DNA of 64,000 nucleotides, from positions 1,612,001-1,676,000 of the forward strand of contig NZ_FNTA01000004.1 in assembly GCF_900105055.1 (NCBI RefSeq). The letters are read 5' to 3'. This DNA is from Amycolatopsis lurida (GTDB lineage: Bacteria > Actinomycetota > Actinomycetes > Mycobacteriales > Pseudonocardiaceae). The number at the start of each line of letters is the position of its first letter. The stretch's first letter is position 1. The translations under genes and the position numbers were made by a program. The notes below the pieces were generated by a model. It was not told where the DNA came from and searched no databases. It saw nothing but the letters and a program-made list of their open reading frames with translations. This document shows positions 44,175 through 53,544 of this stretch, piece by piece.

Positions 44175-45629
44175 TTACCTCGCTGTCTGTTCAAGAGTCG
44201 AAGAGGTGTCCCGGGACAGGCCACTGGAGCCGGGCCGCAGGACCATCTGGCCGTGTTCTTCGTTCGAGATCGAGACCGGGAGCAGGCTGGAGAACGGTTC
44301 ACCGCGCAGGAGCTTGCGGAGCGAGGCGGCTGTGTCTTGCCGCAAGGGGTGGCTCCGACCGTGCCGCTCCCGCTGGATGCGGTCGATCTCGACCAGTTCG
44401 CGGATCGCGTGCTTGACGACGCGGTCGTCACCTGGCTCCGCCTGTACGCGGGCTAGATGGAGGTGCTTCAGCGTCTCCAGCGTGTCGGGGTGACGGTCTC
44501 CCTGGACACGTGCTCGATCGTTGCTCAATGTCTCCAGGAAGAGGAGTGCCTGTACCCCTTGTCCGGCAACGACTTGGATCTTCTGCTGAGAGTGGCGCGC
44601 GTCAAGTGTGTCGGCATGGTCTTCGCCTAGCTCGGCGGTCCGGCCCACGATGACGCGGGTGTAGTCGCTTACCGATTCATCCACCAGTCCCAGCCGCCCC
44701 CGCAGCCAGCTGTGCCTGCATTGCGCGTGTTTCAGCAGCAGGGTGTTGGCGCCTGATGCCTGGCTTAAGTGGTCCTCTAACGAGCGGAACCCGTTGTCGG
44801 CCTCCCGTAACCGGTCTTGGCCGACCAGCGCCCAGAGCAGCAGCATCGTCGTTCGCGGATCAGCAGAGCCGAACACGCGCTGCTCATCCGCGCTCAGCCG
44901 ACGCAGCGCCGCCTCGGCCTGCCTGTAGTGGCCGAGTTCGGACAGGGCTTCAGCCCTGGCACGGCGTATATCGAAGCCGACTGGGTGAGAGCGGCCCAAT
45001 AACGCCAGATGCGGGTAAGCGGTACGGATCAGGTTCAAGGCGGTGTGCTCGTCCCGATTCGCGATAAGGGTCTCCGCCAGTGCGGCAGCCGTCGTCAGGA
45101 CCCTGGCCGACTCGTCCATACCGAACGCCCTGGCCGGGCAAGCGCTCAACAGCTCTCGCCACTGCGCGACCAGGACCTGGGATTCCTCCCGGTCACCATC
45201 GCTCATCATCCGCAGGTCGCGGCCGGGAACCAGCAGTGATTCCGAGTCCGCCACAATACTGTCCGCAGCACGGTTGATTTCCCGGCTTTGCGCAAGGAAA
45301 AGGCCGGCGCGACGTGCGGCCAGCACGGTGTCGGACTGCACGCCGACGCGAGGCGGCAGAGGTCGATGGATTTGTGTCTCACCGAGTACATGGCGAGACA
45401 ACGTCTGTCGATCCTGACCATAGATGGGATGCCCAGCCCGATAGCTTTCAATGTCGACCACAGCGCTGATTCGCTCGATGATGTCGGCCACCAGCTGCGG
45501 CGGCGGTTGGATATACGCCTCTTGCGCCTCCGGGGATCCGAAAGAGGATTCCTCGAAGAGGCGCCGCAAATCTGAAGAAGCACCTGCGGCATCCTCGTCT
45601 GCGCGCTCCTCGCGCGGTTGATCTCCCAC
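44175..45629 (-). CDS. TPR-repeat protein
   Basis: 484 residues. The N-terminal ~150 residues are charged and unassigned; from about residue 150 there are TPR-type helical pairs, e.g. ALAETLIANRDEHTALNLIR, RRARAEALSELGHYRQAEAA, LLLWALVGQDRLREADNGFR, and GEDHADTLDARHSQQKIQVV. This layout resembles tetratricopeptide sensors coupled to sigma factors or RiPP clusters. GTG 45629 follows a strong AGGGGAGG, while GTG 45650 would overlap the sigma-like stop. Function unknown. Confidence 0.75.
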   Translation of the reverse strand: MGDQPREERADEDAAGASSDLRRLFEESSFGSPEAQEAYIQPPPQLVADIIERISAVVDIESYRAGHPIYGQDRQTLSRHVLGETQIHRPLPPRVGVQSDTVLAARRAGLFLAQSREINRAADSIVADSESLLVPGRDLRMMSDGDREESQVLVAQWRELLSACPARAFGMDESARVLTTAAALAETLIANRDEHTALNLIRTAYPHLALLGRSHPVGFDIRRARAEALSELGHYRQAEAALRRLSADEQRVFGSADPRTTMLLLWALVGQDRLREADNGFRSLEDHLSQASGANTLLLKHAQCRHSWLRGRLGLVDESVSDYTRVIVGRTAELGEDHADTLDARHSQQKIQVVAGQGVQALLFLETLSNDRARVQGDRHPDTLETLKHLHLARVQAEPGDDRVVKHAIRELVEIDRIQRERHGRSHPLRQDTAASLRKLLRGEPFSSLLPVSISNEEHGQMVLRPGSSGLSRDTSSTLEQTAR

Positions 45630-45646
45630 GGCCGTGCCTCCCCTTT

Positions 45647-46294
45647 TCACTCATTCTCGTGTTCAGAGTTCTGTCCTCGGCTCCGGTACAGTCGACCCTC
45701 GACTGCCCGGTCGCTTATACCCAGCATCTGGCCGATCTCTTTGTGGGAGAGGCCAATACCGTGTGCGAGCTGTTCCAGGCTGAGTTCGGCGACCGCACAC
45801 CTGGCCAAAGCCTCACGTTCGGCGGACAGACCAATCCGGTTCAAATCTTGTCGGTCCTCTAAAATCTCCCAGGGGAGCGGTCTTCGTTGCCAGGCCCGGT
45901 AATGCTCAGCGAATCGGCCGAGGCAGTAGCGGACGAACAGCGTGTGGAGCGATGCCCTGGACGGATCCCATCTGTCCTCGATGACGACTTTCTGGAGGAA
46001 GTCGAGAACATAAGCATCAGAGACGCTGTCGCGGATCAGCTGCTCCTTGTCGTGCTCGCTCAAGTTCGCGGAGCGGGTGCGTGCCCGCCTGACTTTCACC
46101 AGCTCGACCCAGATCTGCTCATTGCGCACCATTTTCCACAACACGCCTGTGCCGTAGTTGAAGAAGAGGGCGCCGGCCTCTTCGTAGGCCGGTCCGCGAA
46201 GGCCGGTGGCTCGCAGGCTGGCAAGGAACTCTTCGTCCTCATGGCGACGATCAGGGGGCGAGCCGGCATCGTCGCCTTCGTCAGGGCCAGACAT
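45647..46294 (-). CDS. Sigma-70-like (ECF-type) regulator
   Basis: 215 residues. Region 2-like segment: FFNYGTGVLWKMVRNEQIWV and SVSDAYVLDFLQKVVIEDRW, then SLHTLFVRYCLGRFAEHYRA. The C-terminal region 4 helix-turn-helix reads LEQLAHGIGLSHKEIGQMLG, ISDRAVEGRLYRSR. It heads an operon with the TPR and isomerase genes and is divergent from the region with the ThiF-like gene. It could control either transcription unit. Confidence 0.75.
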   Translation of the reverse strand: MSGPDEGDDAGSPPDRRHEDEEFLASLRATGLRGPAYEEAGALFFNYGTGVLWKMVRNEQIWVELVKVRRARTRSANLSEHDKEQLIRDSVSDAYVLDFLQKVVIEDRWDPSRASLHTLFVRYCLGRFAEHYRAWQRRPLPWEILEDRQDLNRIGLSAEREALARCAVAELSLEQLAHGIGLSHKEIGQMLGISDRAVEGRLYRSRGQNSEHENE

Positions 46295-46492
46295 CAGCCG
46301 CCTCTCCTTCGGTTGCCGGGGACCCGGGAAATGTGCCGCTACATCTACTCATAGGCCGGGCACGACACGCTCCCCACGACACAGCCCAAATGGATTGCAT
46401 CCGCAAATCCCGACAAGTATCAACTTAGTTACCGCGTGGGCATACGAAGGCTCGCCGCCTAGAAGTAGCAACGGCACTACCGAGGAGAAGCT

Positions 46493-47113
46493 ATGGCGAA
46501 GAACGTTCCTGACTCGACTCACACCGCTGAACAAGCCGCTGGTCCGCCCACGACCATCGGCCTCATCTTCCGAGACCTCGACCGGCCGGGCCGGACGCTG
46601 TACCTTCTCGCCATCCTGGGACTGACGCCAGCCGGGATCGGACGACTCGGACACACATCCCAGATCGTCGATTTCCTGGTCAGCATGTGGGGGGCAGCGG
46701 TCAGCAGAAGCAACATTTCCGCGCTCGGGTGCAGCAAGGTGCCGCGCTGGCGATGTGGAGCGGGCGATCTTATGTCTCCCCGCCCGCTGGTCGGCGGTGC
46801 TAAGAAGCGGCTTCTCAGTCGGGTAAGCGGCAGCCTGGCACAACGCCAGCGGCAAGAAGCCCAGATCCTCGATAGGGGCACCCTGCTCTGCGGTACCGAT
46901 GGTTGCGCGAACGGGAAGCTGCTCCACGATCCCGTCCATCCGCCCCGGCTCGCAGCGACCTCGTCGTTGCTTCTCCCGCGTTCTTTCGCCTCCCAGTCCA
47001 GGAACCATAGTCAGTGCTGGAGCACCAGGTCAGGGATTCCCATGTTCGCCCGGAGTGAGCCACCCGATCGGCTGAACAGCGCACCGTGGTCACTGGCAGG
47101 CCTGCTCGCTTGA
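46493..47113 (+). CDS. Hypothetical protein (N-terminal part plausible, rest doubtful)
   Basis: 206 codons. GAGGAGA stands 3 nt before ATG 46493, the best Shine-Dalgarno here. The first ~68 residues have normal composition: TTIGLIFRDLDRPGRTLYLL, AILGLTPAGIGRLGHTSQIV. Beyond that, the frame becomes Arg/Ser/Cys-rich and coincides with an antisense NB-ARC relic, suggesting that the real gene was cut short. Alternatively it is a long peptide upstream of the ThiF-like gene. No family recognised. Confidence 0.35.
   Translation: MAKNVPDSTHTAEQAAGPPTTIGLIFRDLDRPGRTLYLLAILGLTPAGIGRLGHTSQIVDFLVSMWGAAVSRSNISALGCSKVPRWRCGAGDLMSPRPLVGGAKKRLLSRVSGSLAQRQRQEAQILDRGTLLCGTDGCANGKLLHDPVHPPRLAATSSLLLPRSFASQSRNHSQCWSTRSGIPMFARSEPPDRLNSAPWSLAGLLA
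46798..46942 (-). pseudogene. NB-ARC/STAND fragment
   Basis: The minus strand reads EQLPVRATIGTAEQGAPIED then LGFLPLALCQAAAYP, matching the conserved GLPLAL region of NB-ARC ATPases. No Walker motifs or full domain remain. Confidence 0.35.
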
Positions 47114-47244
47114 TCATCTGGGATATCGGAACGAGTGATCCGGCGTGGTGGACCCGCCTCGACGATCTCCCGGGAGGTGACGTGATCGAGTTCGTGGAGA
47201 TCGAGCAGGAGCCGACGTTCAGCGACGTCGACGACAACAACTGA
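47086..47244 (+). CDS. Candidate RiPP precursor peptide ending DDNN
   Basis: 52 residues from GTG 47086, or 44 from TTG 47110; no ATG. The acidic C-terminal half contains EFVEIEQEPTFSDVDDNN and ends with two Asn. It stops 21 nt before the MccB-like E1 gene, whose strong ribosome site is in the gap. In microcin C systems the E1 enzyme MccB adenylates the C-terminal Asn of the peptide MccA (MRTGNAN), and in pantocin A PaaA acts on an EEN core; the acidic-Asn end here fits that logic. The start is weak, and peptide production is unproven. Confidence 0.5.
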   Translation: MVTGRPARLIIWDIGTSDPAWWTRLDDLPGGDVIEFVEIEQEPTFSDVDDNN

Positions 47245-47265
47245 TCGGCAAGGAGGATAAGTGCC

Positions 47266-48372
47266 ATGTGGCGTCCGAGAATCAAATTCGCCCACCGGCC
47301 GGTGCGGTATGACAATGGGCAGGTTCGTATCGGCGGCAATACGCCCGGAATCACGCGGGGTCTGCGTGATCCGGACGGGTTGGTATGGGCGTTGTTGGCG
47401 CTGCTTGATGGGTCGAGGACGGTGGGCCAGATCGCCGATGAGCTGATCCGCCGTTTCCCGGCATGCACGTCCGGCGACGTGCGCCAGGCACTCGACAACC
47501 TGAACACCGCCGGCTACCTGGAGGATGCCTCCGAAATAGAACTGAGCGAGTCCGAACGCGAACGCTACAGCCGCAGCTGTGCGTTCTGGCGAGCGGTGGA
47601 TCGCACCCCTGGCCGCCGTAGCTGGGATGCGCAGTTGCGGCTGCGGCAGGCTCGGGTCGTGATCGTCGGTGTGGGAGGCGCAGGGGGTACGGCGGCGCGG
47701 TTGCTGGTGATGTCGGGGGTGGGGCAGTTGCATTGCGTTGACGCGGACATGGTGGAGCTCTCCAACCTCAACCGACAAGGGCTGTTCACCGAGCAGGATC
47801 TCGGCCGGCCGAAGGTGGAGGTCGCGTTGACGCAGCTGCGGAAGCACAACTCCCACGTGGACGTGACCGGATCCAGAGAGCACATCAAGGGCCCGGACCA
47901 GCTGCGTGCTTTGGCGGTGGCCTGCGACGTGTTGTTGATGGCCGCGGATCAGCCCTCGACGGGCGAGATCCGCTCGTGGACGAACCAGGCCTGCCATTCC
48001 ACTCGAACGGCGTGGGTGCACAGCGGGTATGACGGGCCGCGGGTGAGTGTCGGGGTGTTCCGTCCGGGCTCGGGCCCGTGTTACGACTGTGCGCGTGCCG
48101 CCGAGCAGCACCGGCGCAGCGTGGTGTCCCCGCGCACCGCGTGGGCTCCGGGGAAGTCGATGACGCGCGAGCACGCGGCTATCGCAGCATCGGCCGCGTT
48201 AGCCGGAGATCTCGCCGCGTATGCGATAGAGCGCCTGATCACAGAGGCGCCAGACCTGCCAGTTAACCAGGAGTACGGCTTGAACCTGGCAACGTTGCGC
48301 GACTACGGCACGCTGCGGCTGGAACGGCCGTGGCCGGATTGTCCGACCTGTGCGCACGACAACCATGGTTAA
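47266..48372 (+). CDS. MccB-like E1/ThiF adenylyltransferase with N-terminal peptide-binding domain
   Basis: 368 residues. Residues 1-105 contain a PqqD/RRE-like winged fold (VWALLALLDGSRTVGQIADE, LDNLNTAGYLED). The E1 domain follows: nucleotide loop GVGGAGGTAARLL from 135, DADMVELSNLNRQ with R170, LGRPKVEV, candidate catalytic D228 in MAADQPS, zinc Cys pairs C272/C275 (CYDC) and C359/C362 (CPTC). NRQGLFTEQDLGRPK and the MAADQPSTGEIRSWTNQ region closely parallel MccB. AAGGAGGA precedes the ATG. Its TAA overlaps the TAA of the convergent NB-ARC gene within TTAA. Confidence 0.85.
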   Translation: MWRPRIKFAHRPVRYDNGQVRIGGNTPGITRGLRDPDGLVWALLALLDGSRTVGQIADELIRRFPACTSGDVRQALDNLNTAGYLEDASEIELSESERERYSRSCAFWRAVDRTPGRRSWDAQLRLRQARVVIVGVGGAGGTAARLLVMSGVGQLHCVDADMVELSNLNRQGLFTEQDLGRPKVEVALTQLRKHNSHVDVTGSREHIKGPDQLRALAVACDVLLMAADQPSTGEIRSWTNQACHSTRTAWVHSGYDGPRVSVGVFRPGSGPCYDCARAAEQHRRSVVSPRTAWAPGKSMTREHAAIAASAALAGDLAAYAIERLITEAPDLPVNQEYGLNLATLRDYGTLRLERPWPDCPTCAHDNHG

Positions 48373-50485
48373 GCGTCCGGCGGAGCGGTGGCGCGGGCGG
48401 TGACGTCCCGCCACCGCTCGCGCGCGGCTTCCGCCGAGAGCTCGAGATCGGTGTAGAGGGTGGCAGCGCGCTGCAGGTAGTCCGCAGCCAGGGTGAGGTC
48501 TCCAGCGTGCTCGAGGCACGTCGCGGCCAGCTCCAGCGCCCGCGCCACCAGCTTGTCGATGCCGGGCAGCTCCCGATAGCCGGCCAGTGCCTGCTCGGCC
48601 AATTCCAGTGCGCGGGTGTGGTGGCCTTGAGCCAGCTGTGCGGTCGACGCGCGATAGAAGCTGTGGACATGACCCACCTGGTCCCCAGCCTGGTGCCGCA
48701 AATCGCGTTCACGATCGATGTGAACCAGCGCCCGCTCGTACTCCCCCAGCCTGATGGCAATGGTGGCCAGGTTGCCCTCGACAACCGCCAGGGTGCGCGC
48801 CAGGCCGTGAGAGCGCACCAGCGGAAGAGCCTGCTGATAGCAGTCGCGGGCTCGCTGCAATCGTCCCTGCTTGAGATGAACCCCACCCAGGCCGATGAAC
48901 GCGGTGTAACGCTGGGAATTGCGTGGCGTGTCGAGACTGGCGAAACCGGCCTCTGCCTCCTCCCATCGCCCCAGCACGCTCAGCGTTTCGCTGTGCGATT
49001 CGCGGAGGAAGAACTCGGCGGCAGTATCACCCAGGGCACGGGCCGCGGTGATGCCGAGCGTTTCGATGTCCAGCCGCACTGTCCACAACGGGCGGGGCTG
49101 ATACGTGAGGAAGCGTGACGTGGCCGCCAAAGCCACCACTGGGACGAACATCTCCCACTCGAGGGCGGTCCGCGCCGCGGCGTACAGCGTGGGTTGTTCG
49201 GCGGTGAGCCAGGCCAGCGCATGGTCTCGGTTCTCCAAGGTCGGTACAGGTCCAACCCGGTCGATCTGGACATCCAAGGACGGGAATCCCGGGTAGAGCA
49301 GCTGGTCGGCGAGCTGCGCGACATAGGTGTACCAGGTCAGGACCCGCCCGCGCGCGGCGTCCTGCTCGTCCGGGGTATCGAGACGAGCCCGGGTACGGGC
49401 GTAGGCATGTAGCAGATCGTGTATCCGGTACCGGTGCCGGGCGACGGGTTCGATCAGGTGCAGCTCGGTCAGCGCCTCCAGGTACCGGCTGGTTTCGCGA
49501 TGCTTCAACCCGCACAGGGCGGCAGCCGCGGGCACGGAGAACTCCGTGCCCGGATGCCACCCGAGAAACCGGAAAATCTGGGCCTGCTCGGCGGTGAGAC
49601 GAGTGTAAGACCAGTCGAACACCGCCTGTACCGCTTCGCCCACCATCCCGCTGGTGCCGTCATCAGCGAGCTGGTCCTCCTTGATCTCGTCGACGACATC
49701 GGCGATCTGCCACTGCGGGCGCGACGCGACCCGGGTGGCCGCAAGCCGAACGGCCAGTGGCAGCCCGGCGCACAACCGGACCAGCTCACTCGCGGCGTCC
49801 GGCTCTTGTTCGACACGGCCTGGACCGAGCACCGCCAGCAGCAACGTATGTGACTCGACAGGGCCGAACAGGTCAAGGCTGATCCGGTGGGCGGTTGTGG
49901 AGACAACAGGTCGGTGAGGCTGTCGCGGCTCGTCACCACCGCCATACAGCCAGCTGTCGTGGGTAACAGCGGCCGCACCTGCTCAGCCGTAGCAGCGTTG
50001 TCCAGTACCACCAAAACCCGGCGACCTGCCAGCAAAGATCGGAACAACCCACCCGCCGCGTCGAGCCCGGCTGGGATCTCGCCCCGGACAACACCGAGCG
50101 CGGTCAGAAATCCACAAAGTACGACTACGGAATCCAATGGCGCGCTCGGGCCGTATCCCCGCAGGTTCACGAACAGCGCGCCATCAGGAAACTGATCTTG
50201 GACCCGATGTGCCCAATAGGTGGCCAGGGTGGTCTTGCCCACTCCGCCGGTGCCATCGAGAACCGCGACCGTGCTATGGCCGGTGGCGCCATTCGGCAGC
50301 ACACTGTCCAGTGCGGCAATCTGGTGCTCGCGGCCAGTGAAGTCCCGCACTGGTGCAGGCAACTGCCGCGGCACCGGATCGATCCCCCGTCCAAGGGCAG
50401 AAGCGGCGGCCTGCCCGACACTGCCTGCTTGCACCACCGGCCCGGTCACCGACCCACTGTCACTGACGCCGCGCTGATCGCCCAC
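48369..50485 (-). pseudogene. NB-ARC/TPR regulator, frameshifted
   Basis: A ~705-residue product if one base is restored near 49900. First part (50485 to about 49900): GPVVQAGSVGQ, FTGREHQIAALD, Walker A GTGGVGKTTLATYW, Walker B RVLVVLDNAATAEQV, VVTSRDSLTDLL. Second part resumes in another frame: RISLDLFGPVESHTLLLAVL, LCAGLPLAVRLAATR, a winged helix, then TPRs to the end. AfsR-like without the SARP domain. Either a pseudogene or a sequencing error. It converges on the ThiF-like gene. Confidence 0.8.
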
Positions 50486-51335
50486 ACAGCCAGTCTGATC
50501 TGATCCCGCTCACGACGTGACGCGCAAATCCAGCACCACCCTGATGGAGTATGAGCCGCATACAGCTGTTGGGCAGCACGAATGTCGCCCCACGAACGTC
50601 ACGTCATCGCGCTGAACGCGCCCCTGACGGAGCATGCCGGCATGCCGACGAGTCGCGCCTGGTCTGTCAAACGAACGGTTCACGTCCATATCGGCGAACG
50701 CTGCCGCAAGAATTTTATGTAAACCGTGGTGCACCGCGGTTTGATGCGCGCAATACGAGCAGGATCGGTGTAGTCGGCAATGGCAACAACGACAATCGTA
50801 GACGCGGCCGGAGGTGTCGTGGCGGAGCTGGACGATGGCAATCACGTGTAGCACCCGGTTGATCCTGCGGTTTCCCGCCCGTGACCACCGGTGCCGACGA
50901 TCACCGGACGATGCTTCCAACGGCGCTGTGCCGTTCCAGGACGCGAGGGGCACGCCATGAGTGAGCCACACCCGACAGCGTGGGCAGCCGATGAGAGAGC
51001 CACCCGTCGAACCACCATTCAACAAGTAGCCGATAAGCGGGCCGGTCGCGGAGCCAGTTTTCGGAGGTGATGGAAGCACGTCGGCCGGCTGGTCACGAGC
51101 ATCTCGGTCAATGCTCTGACGGTCAGGCCGCGGGGTGAGGTCGCGACCACGTGCAGCGGCTTCACCCGCATTGGTTCAGCCAGGCAGGCGAACCACCCGG
51201 CGTACGTCGTGGCCTCGTCGCCGTCGTGGCACCGGACGGCCGTCGCACGCTCGCGCGGGTTCGTGGACGGACCGTGGTCCGGCTCCGCGACGGTGTGGCA
51301 GCGTCGGGGAGCCGGACCGTTGTGGTTGGAGGTCG
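50486..51335. other. 850-nt stretch without a convincing gene
   Basis: Several frames are open but composition is erratic and no family is recognised. A mini-frame of 23 codons (50780-50851) begins MATTTIVDAAGGVVAELDDG and could be a small peptide; another 37-codon frame starts at about 50957 after GAGGGG. Otherwise I see nothing. Confidence 0.45.
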
Positions 51336-52316
51336 TCAGCAGGCCAGGGTGACGATGGAGACCGTGCCGGAGCCGGAGTTGGTGACCAGGATGTAGCGGT
51401 GGCCGGGTCCGGGCGCGGACCAGTGCGCGTCCAAGCCCACCGCGACCTCGCCGAGCACCCGGTTGGTGCGGGTGTCGAAGGTGACGACGGTGCCCGTGCC
51501 CGCGGTGCCGGGGCCGGCGTTGACCACGTACGCGATCCGCCCGCCCGCGGCCAGGGTGATGCCGCGCGGTTTCACGCCGACGGCGATGGTGGCGGTGACC
51601 TCGCGGGTACGGACGTCGACCACGGACACGGTGCCGGCGATGGTATTGCTGATGTAGGCGGTGCGGTTGTCGGGAGTGATGAGCACGCCACGCGGTTCGT
51701 CGCCGACCGGGATGGTGGCGACGGCGGCGTAGGTGGCGGTGTCCACAACGGAGACGGTGTCGGCGTCGGAGTTGGCCACCCAGGCATGGCGGCCTCCGGT
51801 GGTGAACTGCACGCCGCGCGGCGCGTCACCCACCGGGATGGTGCGGGTGACGGCTTGGGTGCGGGTGTCGATGACGTACACCGCGTCGGAGCCGGTGCTG
51901 CTGACCCAGACCTCGCGCCCGTCGGGCCGCAGCGCGGCCAGGCGGGGCGCGTCACCGACCGGGATGGTCTTCACCACCGTCCGGCGGGCGGTGTCGATCA
52001 CCGACACGTCGTCGGAGTCGCGGTTGGAGACGTAGACGTACCGGCCGGAACGGTCGAAGACGACGCCGTAGGGGAAGGTGCCGACCGGGATGGTGGCGAC
52101 CTGGATCCGGCGGACCGGGTCGATGACCGAGACGGTGCCGGAGCCGCCGTTGGCAACATAGGCCAGTCGCTGGTCGGGCGTGAACGCGACCATCCGGGCG
52201 TTGGCGCCGATCGGGATGGTGCCGAGTTCGACCGGGCGCCCGCTCGCCGCGCTCGCGGGTACCGGCGCCGCGACCAGCAGTGACATGGTGGTGACAAGAA
52301 GAATCAATCGACGCAA
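51336..52316 (-). CDS. Secreted YVTN-type beta-propeller protein
   Basis: 326 residues. Sec signal MRRLILLVTTMSLLVAAPVP ending ASAAS. The rest is seven repeats of about 42 residues of the type (V)ATIPVG..P.GV..T.DGR.AYV(S/V)N..SDTVSVIDT, forming a YVTN propeller, e.g. LAYVANGGSGTVSVIDPVRR and TAYISNTIAGTVSVVDVRTR. A Cys near the end (TLAC) is unpaired. These proteins bind surfaces or small ligands; no enzymatic residues are evident. It follows the DoxX-like gene by 11 nt, so probably co-transcribed. Confidence 0.88.
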   Translation of the reverse strand: MRRLILLVTTMSLLVAAPVPASAASGRPVELGTIPIGANARMVAFTPDQRLAYVANGGSGTVSVIDPVRRIQVATIPVGTFPYGVVFDRSGRYVYVSNRDSDDVSVIDTARRTVVKTIPVGDAPRLAALRPDGREVWVSSTGSDAVYVIDTRTQAVTRTIPVGDAPRGVQFTTGGRHAWVANSDADTVSVVDTATYAAVATIPVGDEPRGVLITPDNRTAYISNTIAGTVSVVDVRTREVTATIAVGVKPRGITLAAGGRIAYVVNAGPGTAGTGTVVTFDTRTNRVLGEVAVGLDAHWSAPGPGHRYILVTNSGSGTVSIVTLAC

Positions 52317-52327
52317 CGGATTGCCTT

Positions 52328-53215
52328 TCAGGAGTCTGATCGGGCGGCGGCGGAACCGCGCAGGCGGTCACGGGACAGCGCGTAGACACCCGCGCCGACG
52401 ATGAGCACGAGCGGCAACACGTAGTCGCCGTCGCGCTCGACGAATTGGAACCATTCCTGCCCGACCAGCGGCCGGAGCAGTTCGGTGGCCAGTTTCCAGC
52501 CGAGCACGAACCACAGCAACGGTTTCGCCGGGCGGATCAGCACGGCCAGCCCGAGCAGGATTTCGAACGCGCCGAATACGACCAATAGATTCGCCGATTC
52601 GACGGTCATGCGCCCGATGCCGAAGAATTCGAAGAACTTGTACAGGTACGGCTTGTCCTCGAACGCACCGAATCCGCCGTGGCCGATCAGCAGTAGCGCG
52701 AGACCGCCGCGCGCGGCCCAATGCACGCCGATGTGCGCGCGATCGGAGACCGCGATCGGCGGGTCACCGCGAGTGAACCAGCGGCGCAGCGACCACCCAC
52801 CGCCGCCCACCAGGATCAACAGGGCCAGCGGCATGCCGTAGTTGCCGCCGCGCTCCAGGAACTCCCACCAGCCCTCGCCGACGGCCGGCCGCAGCAGGGC
52901 GGTGAACACGCCCCACACCGTGGCGTGCAGCAACACGATCCGCAGCGGGAAGAACAACACCACCAGCCCGACAGTGATGTCCACCGCACCGGTGACATAC
53001 ATCAGGTAGTCGACCGCGGTGTCGGCGGAAATGCCGAACAGGTCGTAATAGGGCAGCCACGCCCGCGACCGGCTCAGCCCCGCCCACCCGTGGCCGAGAT
53101 ACTCCACGGCAACGCCCAATCGCAGCAGCCAGTACATTTTGGTTATAACCGGGGCTTGGGCCCACCGCTGCCAGAGTGTGCCGCCTCCGCCTATGCTCAC
53201 TTCTCTCGTGGTCAC
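52328..53215 (-). CDS. DoxX-like polytopic membrane protein
   Basis: 295 residues; eight or so hydrophobic helices in two similar halves, each with the layout LRLGVAVEYLGHGWAGLSRS, LLLIGHGGFGAFEDKPYLYK, and VDITVGLVVLFFPL, EILLGLAVLIRPAKPL. The repeated GHG...F motif is typical of DoxX/DoxD-type proteins. GTG 53215 (VTTREVSIGGGG) is selected; ATG 53254 or 53257 would add 13-14 residues. It may partner the co-transcribed beta-propeller at the cell surface. Confidence 0.8.
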   Translation of the reverse strand: MTTREVSIGGGGTLWQRWAQAPVITKMYWLLRLGVAVEYLGHGWAGLSRSRAWLPYYDLFGISADTAVDYLMYVTGAVDITVGLVVLFFPLRIVLLHATVWGVFTALLRPAVGEGWWEFLERGGNYGMPLALLILVGGGGWSLRRWFTRGDPPIAVSDRAHIGVHWAARGGLALLLIGHGGFGAFEDKPYLYKFFEFFGIGRMTVESANLLVVFGAFEILLGLAVLIRPAKPLLWFVLGWKLATELLRPLVGQEWFQFVERDGDYVLPLVLIVGAGVYALSRDRLRGSAAARSDS

Positions 53216-53544
53216 GGTTCCCTCTATTTCCGAGAGGTGGTCAAGTACGATCATCATGAACGTACGGGCTCGGTGACTTTTCCACATCGGCGAAACGCAC
53301 TAATTGCCGTTGCTACCCCGCGATTATTCGAAATTGAGCTAAATCAAAAATGGGCGCGAAATATCATCGCCGCCATCACGGAAAACCGACCGCCGCCGTG
53401 AGGCCGCACTCGTTCGCGCCACCACGCTGTCGTGGCGTCGAGTGCGGAGTCGGTCGGTGATCGTCTCTGGCCTTGTCCGCCTCCCGGGGCTCAAGGTGTA
53501 GACGTACGTTGACCCAACTAAGCACCTCAGCAAGGATTGAGTCA
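53216..53544. promoter_or_regulatory. Divergent promoter interval of DoxX-like and ArsR-ArsC genes
   Basis: Unusually AT-rich for this window at 53280-53350, suggesting promoters. Near the ArsR start, GTTGACCCAAC (53510-53520) and ATTGAGTCAAT (about 53536-53546) are near-palindromic and similar, good candidates for ArsR-type operators. No gene seen. Confidence 0.5.

Noticed and set aside
51135..52283. Asp/Gly-rich plus-strand frame opposite the beta-propeller gene
   Set aside because: Repetitive composition is the mirror of the propeller repeats; no ribosome site or family.
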